A DNA stretch of 64,000 bases. Origin: Dendrophyllia cribrosa (taxonomy: Eukaryota > Cnidaria > Anthozoa > Scleractinia > Dendrophylliidae). The notes beneath the pieces are model-generated. The model searched no databases. It worked only from the letters and a program-made list of their open reading frames with translations, and had not been told where the DNA came from. This document shows positions 51,636 to 63,027 of the stretch, piece by piece. The stretch lies in NCBI GenBank assembly GCA_024195265.1, contig JAJLRJ010000009.1, positions 33,954,637 through 34,018,636 on the forward strand, given 5' to 3'. Position 1 is the stretch's first letter; each line of letters starts with the position of its first letter. Made by a program: the position numbers and the translations under genes.

Positions 51636-52069
51636 TCACAGGTAGCGCAAGCTATATGTGTCACGTAACCGTTACGAGCGAAATTATAAGGATTTGTACG
51701 AGAAAAAGCGGTCCATTCTAGGAGCTAAAAAATACGAACAAGATTTCAATAAAAATTGCCTACCTTACTTTGCTTGTGTGTTTCCTTGTCTCCTGTGTGG
51801 CTTTTGGGGCGATTTAGAGCATTTCCAGTGAGTTTTTATAGTTCCATTGCTTTCTCTATATATAAGTAAAACTCACTGGAAATGCTCTAAATCGCCCCAA
51901 AAACCACACAGGAGACAAGGAAACACACAAGCGAAGTAAGGTAGGCAATTTTTATTGAAATTTTGTTCGTATTTTTTAGTTCCTAGAATGGACCGTTTTT
52001 TCTCATACAAAACCTTATAATTTCGCTCGTAACGGTTACTGTGACACATATAGCTTGGGCTACCTGTGA
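51636..52069. mobile_element. 434-bp palindromic element
   Basis: The left arm CACAGGTAGCGCAAGC and the right arm (GCTTGGGCTACCTGTG) are followed by almost continuous pairing through TAACCGTTACGAGCGAAATT and GTTTCCTTGTCTCCTGTGTG to a loop near 51850. ORFs across it are shadows of the palindrome. Confidence 0.88.
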
Positions 52070-52959
52070 TTTGTTCACTGGGTTATGAATTTCTTTCCCC
52101 ATGCTGTGAATTTCTTTTCCTTTATGAGCGGCTGCTGTTATCATGGCGAGATTACAAGAGAGACAATTATATTTTACGCTCCTTAAAACAATGGGGGATT
52201 TTATACATCTAATAGCAGAATAAAATTGAATATCCATAGCTTGGCGATCATTAATTGCTGTGACACGTTTGCCGCACGAGACTACATGTATTGGAAAGAG
52301 CATCGTTGATTGTAATTAACAACGAAAGAGTATCGTTAAATTGGGAAGCAAAGCAGGTAGGGATGCATAACAAATTATCTTTAAAATTGCATTATTGTTT
52401 TACCGAGAGTACGTACTATTCGTAGTAAATGGGTTTTTCTACTGCTGTTTACATTTCTGCTATGTTTTTATGACTTTTATCCACTAACCCGTCATCAGAT
52501 AAGATTTCAACATTTTCCGTACAAGGCCCTGTTTGAAATAAATTTCTGTGTGATGAGTTCTATGTTGCTGTTGAAGAGGCACCGGGACCATGTTATCAAA
52601 GGATGGTCTTTGTTTCACGGTAGATCCACTTCTGCTTGTCGCCCATGCTTGTAAATAGGATATATAATACGATCAAGAAGCCCCGTTGTTCGGATTTGGC
52701 TATTTCTAAAATTTTAAGAATCGTTAGAAGTATCCTAAAGGTATGTCTCTTCGAAATTTGACCAAATAACGAACTTAGCGACGCAGAGTAAACGCCAGTA
52801 AACGTGGAGTCTACAAATCAGAAGTATGCATCAATAAAAATCAGTTTAGACGATCAGAGATAAGGCAATTGTTCCAATTTGTTGAATTTGACTGATGTGA
52901 GTGATTGTCCAGGAGCTGAATTCATAGTGACGGCTTTCAAGTTTAAATAGAGAAAGGAA
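52070..52959. other. No gene seen
   Basis: Unmatched single-copy-looking sequence with no ORF or repeat that I can support. Confidence 0.35.
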
Positions 52960-53123
52960 AATAGCCCTTTTCGCGGTTAACCACCATTTGCATTTACAAT
53001 AAAATCCAACATGATTGCGAGGCAATTTCGGGCAGAACCTACAAAATTGCCCGAAATTGCCTCGCAACCACGTTGATTTTTATTGTAATGCAAGGAGAAA
53101 GGTTAACCGCAGAAAGGGCTATT
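52960..53123. mobile_element. 164-bp hairpin MITE
   Basis: The arms AATAGCCCTTTTCGCGGTTAACC and the inverse continue to TTGCGAGGCAATTTCGGGCA around a short loop. Confidence 0.85.
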
Positions 53124-53175
53124 CACGTTCTCCACAAAACCTATAATCTGTTCATTTGACGTTGTTGTTTTGTAA

Positions 53176-53275
53176 GGGATAACGCCCGAGCTCCGAGGCC
53201 TTCGTAAAAATAATGACCGAGCGCGTAGCGCGAGGTCATTATTTTTATGAAGGCCGAGGAGCGAGGGTATTATCC
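53176..53275. mobile_element. 100-bp hairpin MITE
   Basis: The arms GGATAACGCCC.GAGCTC and GAGCG.GGGTATTATCC, with GGCCTTC and TAATGACC pairing inside, enclose the loop GAGCGCGTAGCGCG. Confidence 0.8.
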
Positions 53276-54957
53276 GTTTTAATGCACCTTTTCATAGTTT
53301 TAGAACAAGCAAATCAACGAGTTGCTGTGAAATTTTGCTCATTAGTGACAGTGGTGATTGCTATTAAAATCCCGTAAGGATTGTGCAAACATTTTAATCA
53401 TTGTAATGGGAAAAGCCATACTAAATTTCAGATTTGACGACGGCTTTAATGACTCCCTTGGGCGAACTTTTCTTACCGGTACAATCAGTTTAGCGTTTGT
53501 TAGAATTGATCAACTATGGCCTCGATGAAATGCTGTGATGCGCTGTGAAGCGCCGTTTAAGGTGATATTCTGTACTGGCCAAGTAGGATACTTTTTACAA
53601 CAAGATGCGGATAAAGTTCTCAAGTTACCGCAGACTTGATAGGAAAAAGGAAGCAGGAGGATCATCAATCTTGGAAAAAATGTGAGCAAGCGAAGTGAAA
53701 TTTAGTACACTTTTGAAAAGTTTCAATTCTTGCATGATAAGGGTAAAACGTTCCTTGACAGTAGCAATAAAAATTAGGAATTGGGGATGTGCGCTTTGGA
53801 TAAAAATAGGTAATTGAAATAGAAAATATTGAGTATTTGCCATATAGTGTCTACAGTTAAGGTTCATTTAAAACTTAATTAACCAAGGTAGTTTAAAACC
53901 TAAAAAAGTTAAGTCCCTCGAAGATACAGAGCGTATGTTGTTGGTCCAGAGAGATGTGCTGGTCATTTTGTTGACACGTACATGAAACAGTGTTTGTCAG
54001 GCCCTGTTGTGGGTACTATCTAAGTTGGAATTTTTAATAAAGAAGATTGAGAGAAGATTCTATAAAATCACTGAGGTGGAACAGTAGGTCATTATTGTGG
54101 TCAGTGAAGTGGAACAGGAGACTCTGTTCCACCTCACTGACCACAATAATGACCTGTTGTTCTATTTCAGTGAGCATTTATGTGGGTTATTACACATAAT
54201 AACCTGTTCAAAACAATGAAAAGGTGCATTAAGCAGGAATCTGCTAAGAAATGGACCAAATTTAAAACGCACGAGCAGAGGCATTATTTTCGCTCATCAA
54301 ACCTAGTTTGTGCCGTTCTCGCTGCCATTGTCGTCGTAGTTGCTAAAGCTTCCTGCTATTAAAGTCCTGACGGGGACTCAATCATTCGGATTCAACTCAA
54401 TTGACATATTGATTTTTTGAAATATTTCGAAAGGAAATCGTGTATTTACTTACCTCTCCTAACCGTTTTTTAATCAGAGCACGGGAAGATCGCTTTTTCC
54501 GGCCTTACTTTTCGCATTTTCACGGCCGCCATTAAATTTACATGTTCCTGAACGAAGCTCACCGTATTTCTGTGACGTTACAGAGAGCTGCGAGAAATTC
54601 ATTAATTATGCATTGTTTTTCTAGATCTGGGTCAAAATTACGGGACTTTTTTAAAAAGTTATTAAAATATTTTAACGTTTCTAGATAGAATAATAACCAT
54701 AGTACTGGAATCCGAGTGTGTATTTCAGAAAAGTAACTCAGAAATGCGCGGAATTTTGATTTTCCTTTCAAAAAATGACCTTTTCGCCTGGTGACGAGTG
54801 AAAATACTATATAGGCAAAAGTCACCCAATTTTTTGCCATGACAAACTACTCATTAAAAGACGAGCATAAAGCATTAAATGTTATTCTTAAACAATTACA
54901 ATATGCAATATATATCTATTATTCAATGTTTGTAGGTACCCATATTACAAGTGGAAC
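53276..54957. other. No gene; hairpin MITE and transporter 5' side
   Basis: Holds the hairpin at 54068-54173. The last bases carry a polypyrimidine-poor acceptor TGTAG (54931-54935) before the 22-base leader of transporter copy 2. Upstream sequence here does not match that of copy 1. ORFs at 54180-54362 and 54559-54840 show no domain. Confidence 0.4.
54068..54173. mobile_element. 106-bp hairpin MITE
   Basis: The arms TCACTGAGGTGGAACAGTAG and its inverse, with GGTCATTATTGTGGTCAGTG pairing inside. GTGGAACAG occurs twice in each arm. Confidence 0.85.
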
Positions 54958-56274
54958 ATGGATACAAGTGACCTTTCTGACGAAGTGTTCGAACGTATAG
55001 CCATCACAGAGCTACAGTCCAGCGACGCTGAATATTCTACTGACAGTGACGTCACAACACTAGCACACAAAAGCAACCCCCAGCCCTCCACTGACAGTGC
55101 TTCAGTTTGCAAAACAGTGATCAACATCATTAACTATATTGAAGGTGTTGGCTTCTTGGCTCTGCCGTATGCTGTCAAACGTGGAGGGATTGTTGCCATC
55201 CTGGCTTTGTTATTAACGCCGATTTGCTCGTGGTATACAGGGAAAGTTCTTATCGAGTGTCTTTATGACACTGATGATAAACGAAGGCGAGTAAGGGAGA
55301 GGTCAACGTTCAAAGATTTAGGAGAGGTTCTTTGGCCCAAATATGGAGGCTATCTTGTAACAGCTTCGGTACAGGTGGCTTTGTTTCAGACTTCAGTTTC
55401 GTATCTGATTCTCTGCGGATCTCTGATGAGTCACGCCCTCCCATCAGTCCCCCTCACAGTCACTGAGTGGACATGCATTGCAGGAGTCGTGGTTTTTCCA
55501 ACAACGTTCCTGAAGTCCTTATCAGAAATCGCCTGGCTTAGTTACCTTAGCGTTGTTGCGTTAATCTCCGTTTTGATCTCTGTTCTCTGGTACGGTGCCG
55601 ATCACGTGGATGAGTGGAATTTGGACACTTTCCTGTCTTGGGACACTGAAGGTGTTACTATCGCTCTTCCGATTATAATTTATAGTTATGAGTCGGTTCC
55701 AATCTTACCTTTAGCTGAGGACAGCATGCGTGATAAACACAAATTTACCATGGCTCTTTCTATAGCGTATCTTGTAAACGTATTGATAAAAAATATTTTT
55801 GCCTCTTTTTCATTCCTTTCCTTTGGATCTAGCACAGATGAAGTTATTATTAATAATTTCCCTGCAGGCCCCTTTCGTATGAGTATAAGTTTTATTTTTG
55901 TTTTCAGTTGTATACTTTCATACGCCCTGCCTCTTCTCCCAGTGTTTGTCTTACTGGAGAAAACGGAAGTCCCGATCACGAACGCATTTTTTAAAATCCC
56001 GATACTGCGTTCAATACTGATTCGCATCATTATGGTTCTGTTTACGGTTGTGATAGCAATCCTAGTACCTAAATTTGCTCTAATTGTTTCGTTTACAGGA
56101 AGTATAATTGTCGCATTTATTTCGTATATTTTTCCATGTGCCTTACACCTGAAGTTGAAGTTTAATCAGCTGAAAGCACATGAAATTTGTATTGATGTGC
56201 TGCTTATACTACTTGGCGCTGTTACGCTGATATTTGGAGCTGTATTTTCAGGAAAAGCTTTATTTATTGGTTAA
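54958..56274 (+). CDS. SLC32/VGAT-like amino-acid transporter, copy 2
   Basis: The single exon of 438 residues, the same length as copy 1 from its matching ATG, has roughly nine in ten residues the same by eye. It keeps YIEGVGFLALPYA, CSWYTGKVLIECLY, TTFLKSLSEIAWLS, DEVIINNFP and LLEKTE. Differences cluster in membrane helices and one loop (ALPIIIYSYESVPILPLAED against SLPIVVYSYGAIPIFLIVED in copy 1), which may alter substrate binding. A splice acceptor (TGTAG, 54935) and the leader up to the ATG match copy 1, so both genes probably share a 5' UTR intron. It faces the TIR 3' flank that begins at 62095. Confidence 0.88.
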   Translation: MDTSDLSDEVFERIAITELQSSDAEYSTDSDVTTLAHKSNPQPSTDSASVCKTVINIINYIEGVGFLALPYAVKRGGIVAILALLLTPICSWYTGKVLIECLYDTDDKRRRVRERSTFKDLGEVLWPKYGGYLVTASVQVALFQTSVSYLILCGSLMSHALPSVPLTVTEWTCIAGVVVFPTTFLKSLSEIAWLSYLSVVALISVLISVLWYGADHVDEWNLDTFLSWDTEGVTIALPIIIYSYESVPILPLAEDSMRDKHKFTMALSIAYLVNVLIKNIFASFSFLSFGSSTDEVIINNFPAGPFRMSISFIFVFSCILSYALPLLPVFVLLEKTEVPITNAFFKIPILRSILIRIIMVLFTVVIAILVPKFALIVSFTGSIIVAFISYIFPCALHLKLKFNQLKAHEICIDVLLILLGAVTLIFGAVFSGKALFIG

Positions 56275-56309
56275 AGTGATTTGCCGGTTCCGGCAAATGA
56301 TCTTCTTAA

Positions 56310-56691
56310 AGGGGCTATGTCACCATTTTTAGCGTTACTTTAAAAAGCCAAAATACATCTTTATATCAATGAAAACCCAAAAATAATGGCCCAGTTTTGT
56401 TAAAAATTATTGTACTAGTGCTCTAAAAGTAAAAATAAGTGTCTTGGGCTGCAGATGGCCAGGATGGAAATGGATTGTATCTTGAAAAAATTGGGCCAAT
56501 TTTTTCAAGTTTATCGCTTGTGTCCAAGAAAATTCGCTAAAACTCCGATTATGGTTTATTTTCTCTGCTTAAATTCACTTGATATCTTACTGTTAGTGTT
56601 CTTTAAGCATTTCGTGTACGACAAAGGTACTTAGTTTTAATTTGGGACGGTTTTGACCCGAAAACCTCAAAATCACTATGACATAGCTCCT
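56310..56691. mobile_element. 382-bp TTAA element in the 3' flank of transporter copy 2
   Basis: The ends AGGGGCTATGTCA and TGACATAGCTCCT are inverted, with TTAA on both sides (56306-56309, 56692-56695). The uninterrupted site is kept after copy 1 at about 31118 ('atgatcttctttacatcgcg'). Confidence 0.85.
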
Positions 56692-58048
56692 TTAACATCG
56701 CGTGCTAAATGTCTTTAATTTACTCAAGCAATATGCGGCATTTTCTATGAGTTTATCCAGCGTTATAAAGTCACAAGGGATGTTAGGAGAACAAGAAAAA
56801 TTTTTGTAAATCACGAGCATGCGGCCACTGCTTAAATATAAACTGTACACGACATAGCAGTGACTTTCAGTCATTGGGTGAGAAAAATAATAAGAGTTTC
56901 TTTTTAAGTTCTGATTTAGACTATTTGAACTTGAAAGCCGTTCCAACGCTTTTAATTGAAAACCCTGTTCTGCGGAAAATGTTTTTTGCCATCGCGCTCT
57001 AACCCTTGTGAGTCTAACTAGTAAAAAAAAAACAACTTGCTGCACACGTCGAAGTTTGTTGACAAAACGCTTTACAAAGAGCACGACCCCCCTTTAATTA
57101 CAGCGCTATTGTTAATTTTTGTTACGGGGGACTTTTCCAATGTACGCTCTTAAAACAGTCGAAAGTAAAGTTCGTTTAAAAAAAATTACATAAACCAAAG
57201 CATAGTCTAGCGAACAATAGTTTTCTTATGATGTATTCAAACTGAATACGTGTACATTCGTATAGATGGCTAACCTCCACCACGTGTGTTTTCAATAGCT
57301 TAGTTTTATGAAAAGACTATTTAAGTAGTTGTGTCCTTTCACTCTTCGGAAAGAGTCCAGTGTTTCTTTGTCCTTAAGGTTTACGGAAGCAAAGTCCTTT
57401 CCGTTCTCGTAAATTTTTGATGAAGGCGTGATATGTAGTTCCTTTCAAGGGGAGTGTTCTAGGTTGTCACTCAGCTGCGGTAACAATGTAGAACGCTACT
57501 TGTCCTAGAATTTTTAAGCAGATCTTATGTCCTCGTGTTCCACGACTCGTACACGTAGATGTACTTTAACAATATAGAAACTTGTGTGTCCTCTGCACTA
57601 TATTAGTAAGTTATTTTGTAAACATTAGTGGGTTACTTATCAAGGTTACTATCAAGGTTACGATCAGGGTTAGATCCTAAGACAGAATAAACCTAAGTTG
57701 GCTGAAGTTTTGACGGATTCTCTGTTGTCCCGTGAAGTCCTGCAAGCAGATCCCGCGTACCAAGGTTTGTGACGAGATCTCAGTTTCTCCGCTGCAAGCG
57801 TGGTTCGCTGAGAGCTAAGTTTTTCCGCGTAAAAGTCGTTGTTCCAGAAACGTATCGTTCAAGTTTTCAGTTTCCATTCCCCGCTTGTGAAAGAACAGAC
57901 CTATCGTCCCATTGGTATAAACTTATCGTCACACTTAATCACACCTAAGGATTTGAAAATTATTATGCCGCGTATTAAGAAACTGGGCTCTGTAAGTACA
58001 TGTCGAGGAAGACAAAGGCATTCTGGGCGCCGGCGATGTTTAGCTCCT
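56692..58048. other. Transporter 3' flank, then unmatched sequence with a possible first exon
   Basis: 56695-56930 is repeat V. From 56940 the sequence is unmatched. At 57965 an ATG opens MPRIKKLGS followed directly by the donor GTAAGTAC (57992), a possible first coding exon on the plus strand. No second exon is found, because transposons follow. Confidence 0.35.
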
Positions 58049-58145
58049 GGGGCCGGATTCACGAAGCTCTCCTAATTTAAGACATATTATAAGTATTGTT
58101 TCTTAACAATAGTCTATTGTCACTCCAACAATAGGCCATTGTTAA

Positions 58146-58180
58146 CCCTATTCGGCCTGGGCTTTTTTTGAGTTCCTGAG

Positions 58181-58246
<66 letters not shown>

Positions 58247-58713
58247 AACTTCAAGAACATTAAGGCTATGACAATGAAACCTAGAGGGTACATAGTACGT
58301 CCAAAACTGTCTCCTTTGCGGTCCGCACAATGAAACGATGACGTCATATGACGCAGTTATTACGTAATTAGTTATACAGCCGCCATCTTGGATCCGCCAT
58401 CTTGGATTTCTGAATTTTTCTAAAACCTCTTAAAAACCGTCCAAATTGCCTCAAAATTAATCAAACCCAATAAATAAACGCTAAATGACGTAAAAATACA
58501 AAAGTTATACCAATAAACATTGTTTTTCTTCATTCAAAGGTATAAATATGCAAATTTCCAAAAACATGGCTGTCAAAATATTGTTGCCATGGAAACGTCA
58601 AGTCACGTGATCAAAAAATTGTCATATGAAATTGTTGCCAGATAAATTTTAGGAAAAGTCGTTTGAATATATATTAAAGAAGTCATGAATGATGAAAGTT
58701 AGCGCGGGCACTT

Positions 58714-58749
<36 letters not shown>

Positions 58750-58762
58750 AGGCCGAATAGGG
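58146..58762. mobile_element. Nested 617-bp TTAA element with long G and C runs
   Basis: The ends CCCTATTCGGCCTGGG are inverted repeats and TTAA flanks both (58142-58145, 58763-58766). CCC-starting ends with TTAA suit piggyBac-type elements. Subterminal runs of 63 G (58183-58245) and 32 C (58718-58749) lie just inside. No ORF other than homopolymer peptides. Confidence 0.88.
58183..58245. repeat. Poly-G run, 63 bases
   Basis: Uninterrupted G over 63 bases, with a partner of 32 C at 58718-58749 in the same element. Length in the assembly may be unreliable. Confidence 0.9.
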
Positions 58763-58828
58763 TTAAGAAAAAATACTTAGGACATGTCTTAACTTAGGAG
58801 GGCTTCGTGAATCCGACCCCTGGACATT

Positions 58829-59004
58829 AGCCCATTTCCGAGTTGCTCTTAGCCTCCTTTTGAAACCGAGGCCAGGCCTAGTGCAAAACCATTCATATGA
58901 AAATGAGTTTTCTTTCACATGCAAATAGAACTTATATCCATATGAATGGTTTTGCACTTGGCCTCGGCTTGAAAAGGAGGCTAAGAGCAACTCGGAAATG
59001 AGCT
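58829..59004. mobile_element. 176-bp hairpin MITE
   Basis: The arms AGCCCATTTCCGAGTTGCTC and the inverse continue through CTTAGCCTCCTTTT and AAAACCATTCATATG. It lies directly beside the element at 58049-58820. Confidence 0.85.
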
Positions 59005-59252
59005 ATTCATGCCAGTCACATTAGAAAAATTAAATAAATTGGAACAATGGCAAAGTTGTGTTAAAAAGAGCGCGAATGTTTTTTTTTTTAAGTGACGTTT
59101 TCCTTTGCGTTGCTGTCGTGGTTGCCATGTTTCCTAATATTATCCCTTATAGAATCAACATGCGAAATTTAAAACATCGGAGAACATTCAATTGATTCAA
59201 GACTTCTGAGACTTACCGTCTGACTTCCCTTATTTTCCAACAATACACTACG
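59005..59252. repeat. Transporter 3' flank, resumed (repeat 'V')
   Basis: It continues the match to 31377-31595 ('attcatgccagtcacattag', 'aatattatcccttatagaatc') after the insertions at 56940-59004. Confidence 0.75.
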
Positions 59253-59494
59253 GGGCCGGGTTGTTCAAAGCGCGATTAAGCTAACCCAGGGTTAGCATCA
59301 ATTTTGATGCCAGATAAATAATTACAATGGAGATTTTTCTAAAGTATTTTTGCCCTTTAGTTTCGTCTCTCACTTGTCTTCGCATGTAACTTATAATTAG
59401 CTTTTGAAAACACTTCTAACAAGAGAAATTAAATCCTCAGTTAAGATTAAATCCTGGGCCGGTTAGCGTTAACCGGCTTTGGAACAACCGGGCC
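59253..59494. mobile_element. GTTGTTC-family element, complete copy
   Basis: The ends GGGCCGGGTTGTTCAAAGC and GGCTTTGGAACAACCGGGCC are inverted repeats. The interior matches 31600-31825 and resembles 27453-27692. No ORF. Confidence 0.8.
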
Positions 59495-59572
59495 ATGAGT
59501 TCAATAATGAGCGAGGAACAAAGGCCGGACTCGAGAGAGCGGCGGAATTCGAGTCTACTTCGTAATTCCCCG

Positions 59573-59995
59573 GAGACTAGCTTCGTAGTAAGATCGGGTT
59601 ATGTCGTATTCCCATGAGACTAGCTTCGTAGTAAGATCGGGTTATGTCGTATTCCCATGAGACTAGCTTCGTAGTAAGATCGGGTTATTTCGTATTCCCC
59701 CGAGACTAGCTTCGTAGTAAGATCGGGTTATGTCGTATTCCCCTGAGACTAGCTTCGTAGTAAGATCGGGTTATTTCGTATTCCCCCGAGACTAGCTTCG
59801 TAGTAAGATCGGGTTATGTCGTATTCCCCTGAGACTAGCTTCGTAGTAAGATCGGGTTATGTCGTATTCCCATGAGACTAGCTTCGTAGTAAGATCGGGT
59901 TATGTCGTATTCCTTTGAGACTAGCTTCGTAGTAAGATCGGGTTATGTCGTATTCCTTTGAGACTAGCTTCGTAGTAAGATCGGGTTATGTCGTA
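59573..59995. repeat. 43-bp minisatellite, 10 copies
   Basis: Units start at 59573 and every 43 bp to 59960, with variants only in the last bases (CCCAT, CCCCT, CCCCC, CTTTG) and GTCG/TTCG. The same unit is present four times at 31904-32073 in the paralogous flank. Confidence 0.95.
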
Positions 59996-60458
59996 GGCAC
60001 TTTGCGATAACTGGTATATTTTTAGCTTGACGTAATAGTTCAATGTACCTGTACACGTTTTGAAGCATGAGGAAGATTTTATTTGTGAGAGGGATGGTCG
60101 GGTGATTTCATGCTTAGTTTAGGGAAAAATAGAGTCTCGCAGCAACACCCAAAGGAAAAATATCGAGCAAGAGAAGATCACTCAAAATCTCCTCCAACCA
60201 TCATAATGCAAGGTTTTAAGTTTGCAAAGTAATAAATTAACATTCATTGTGATGCGACAAAAGGTTTTGCTGAATCTCATGAAGAAGGTTAATCGGGTTA
60301 TGTAGAGGTAGCTTAGTATACGTAAGTATTTTTTTTAGTTTGACGTACTAAAGACGTTTATTCTCTCTTCGAAAATTCGCTTCAGTATATTTTCCTCGTG
60401 GTGTTCAATAAGCATTTCGTGTCTGACAAATGCAATTTCCAATGTTGGATGATACTAT
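59996..60458. repeat. Transporter 3' flank, distal part
   Basis: It matches 32074-32500 in order (CGATAACTGGTATATTTTTA, GGTTTTGCTGAATCTCATGA, AGACGTTTATTCTC). No gene. Confidence 0.75.
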
Positions 60459-61014
60459 TCTTGGTTTTCACCTACGTCATATCAAAATTCGGAAGTATTT
60501 TACAAACAATAGATTTCTATTCCAAAATTTGCATGGAGAGTTTAAAACTACACATCTTGGCAAAATTTTGAAGCGCAATAGCATTTCGTTCAAAAGTTAT
60601 AGGCGAACGAGTATTAGACATTTTTAGTAAATGTATGGAGCGGCCATCTTTGTGTCCCACTCAGGGGCACAAACATGGCCGCGGCCAAAAATTCAGTCTT
60701 AATTACACCAAAAATCGAATAAAAAATATTGTATTTGCTATAAGCTCCATTAACTCGGCTTATAAGCACTTATAATGCAAACAATAACTTTCAGCTGATT
60801 CAATTTTGTTTATTTTCACGGCTTATCTGAAATAGCGTGACGAATTGCGTGACACATTTAAAACCTTGGTAAATCGGAAGCAAAACATCGTTAAAACCTC
60901 AAACTTTTTGTGAAAGATTATAACACTGGTATCCACATACCATGTTAGAAACAGCTTTGTAGGATGTATACTTTAGATTTTTGAATTTTTATGACGTCAT
61001 GTGAAAACCAAGAA
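60459..61014. mobile_element. About 556-bp MITE, second copy (inverted)
   Basis: The ends TTCTTGGTTTTCAC and GTGAAAACCAAGAA are inverted. The interior matches 33809-34332 in the opposite orientation ('gtggccgc', 'ataacactggtatccaca'). Confidence 0.8.
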
Positions 61015-61053
61015 TAAACGCGCGTATTTATTTAATTTTTCCAACAACATTAA

Positions 61054-61836
61054 GGTGGCTGAACACAGTTTTACTGTACCTATGCATCATTCATTGTCAT
61101 TTTAAAACCACTTACGACTGGGCGCCCAAAATTGGCGAGGCATAAGATTAAGCAACAAGCTTTTTATTTTGATATTTTTGTTGAGCTTTTAGGGTGTTGC
61201 CATGGCAACACCGTGGATTGGAAATCAGCCTGCAATATTTGGTTTCGTTTATTTTCAGAAAATCTAGTCATTAGATTTTGTCCATCATTTGTCTCTAGTA
61301 AACCCGTAAAAATATTCGCATGTTAACACTAGTCTCATGCAATTTTGACAGAGGGATCTTCCGTAATTTGTTGTTTAATATGTTTGCGTTTTGTAAAAAT
61401 CTCCTCTGTTAGATTTCAAATTTTTGGTGGCAGTTAAGTTCGGCATATTCGGAACTATTATTGTGCCAAATTTCGTGAAATTCTAATGAGTGGTTCCGTA
61501 GAAATCAGCACGTTTCCGAGGAAAGTCGCTAAAACATCCAGTCACAATTTTTTGGTCAACTGCGCATGCGTTGCATTTGACTGGGTTCTCGATCCAAAGA
61601 CAAAAACGACCAAAAAAACAGTGTATTTCTTCAGTGGTTCTATATATTATCTATTGATTCAACAAACAACAAATTGTTTGATTTTAAGACGAAAAACAAC
61701 ACTTTCGCGATCCACGCTAAGCAAAATAAAATGATCGCTGAACAGGCGCCACGTTTGTTTTTCTCAAAACTGTGCGCGCGCTGACTCACGTAAGCAGCTG
61801 AAATTGAAGAGCGCGCGCAAACTTTGTTCAGCCACC
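61054..61836. mobile_element. 783-bp TTAA element (GGTGGCTGAACA ends)
   Basis: The ends GGTGGCTGAACA and TGTTCAGCCACC are inverted and TTAA flanks both (61050-61053, 61837-61840). The first seven bases are those of the 414-bp element at 16175, suggesting one family. Short ORFs inside (61132-61326, 61486-61734) have no domain. Confidence 0.8.
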
Positions 61837-63027
61837 TTAAAAGGTGGAGAGGGAGGGAATCGCCATTTGCACACCACCCAGCACATAGTGTTCCAACGTT
61901 TTGTCAGAAATTGTAGTTGTAATTATCGTTTCGAACTTGTGTAGTTCGAACCCGGCGGCTGGTGCGAGATCGTAGTGAACCAAAATAAACCTAATGGATT
62001 GTACATGTCTGCTGTGTAGTGGAGTTGAAATAGGTATTTAGAGTTAATTTGGGTCAATTTGACCCCAAAACGTCACCATTCCCATGTCAATCGCAAAGGT
62101 AATAGTTGAGAAACAACTGTCGTACACTCTGTCCCTCCCAGATAAAAAATGTCGGTTTTTTTCAGAATTTTGTCATGAAATTTTGTTTATTGTACAATGT
62201 ATACATCAACAAGAGGCTTCAAGCAGCCTATACTCATGCGCATGCGTAATAAAGTTTTTTGAATGTTTTGTAAATGAAGGCTGTACCACAATGAAGCCAG
62301 TGATTCTTCTTAGTTTTATATATACCTAACGTGAACATCAGTAATGCAAGTAGGGTTGTAGGAGCAAAGCTATAAACCGGAAGTGCAAAATTTAAAATAT
62401 GCGTGCATAAATTTGCATGCAAAATCGTGACAAAAAATTATTAAAATAAAAAAAAAGAAAAACAAAAGGCATTTTTTAACTCATTGCGCTTTGCGCATGA
62501 GTAATAATGCTGGCGCGTAAGACAAAAATCCTAAAAAAAAAATAACATCATTCATATTTACACAATAAAACGGCTTTAATACCGAAGCACCCAAAAGATA
62601 TAAAGTACCGGATGACCTTAGTTCCCAGACAGTGTTCGCATTTTTCACTCTCTAAGTAATAGACAATAATCTGTTGCAGCAGATTCACATTCTTAAGTTA
62701 TGGTATCCCTGAGCAGCAAACACAAAATGGTCTAACAATGGAATGATACCTCTCAACAACGGTTAATACTAGTAGAAAAACATCTTTACAATGAGAAGAC
62801 TGAAGGCGTACAGAAGTGCGAATGAACGGTGAAGGCCGATAACGACTTGAAACAGGAATGAATATTTCAGTGAGAAGTTGAGGTTGTTACTCTCGCAATC
62901 AGAGACCCCGGCTCTTTGCGCGTTTGATATTTAGACCTTTTGGGTAAGAATAGATATTCTATTTACATTTTAAGATTAGGATTTCCAAAAGGCATAACAT
63001 GACCCTTCAAGAGTAACTGTCATTTAA

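Larger units (their letters stand above)
58049..58820. mobile_element. Outer inverted-repeat element (GGGGCCGGATTCACGAAGC ends)
   Basis: The ends GGGGCCGGATTCACGAAGC and GCTTCGTGAATCCGACCCC are inverted with CTCCTAA pairing inward. It is interrupted by the TTAA element at 58146-58762; without it the outer element is only about 150 bp. Confidence 0.85.

Noticed and set aside
51500..51721. ORFs across the 51636-52069 palindrome
   Set aside because: The same peptide appears on both strands because the DNA is palindromic; no domain.
58120..58347. Poly-proline ORF
   Set aside because: It is only the translation of the 63-base G run on the minus strand.
31904..59995. 43-bp direct repeats as a possible CRISPR array
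   Set aside because: Units are contiguous with no variable spacers, and the genome is eukaryotic. It is a minisatellite.
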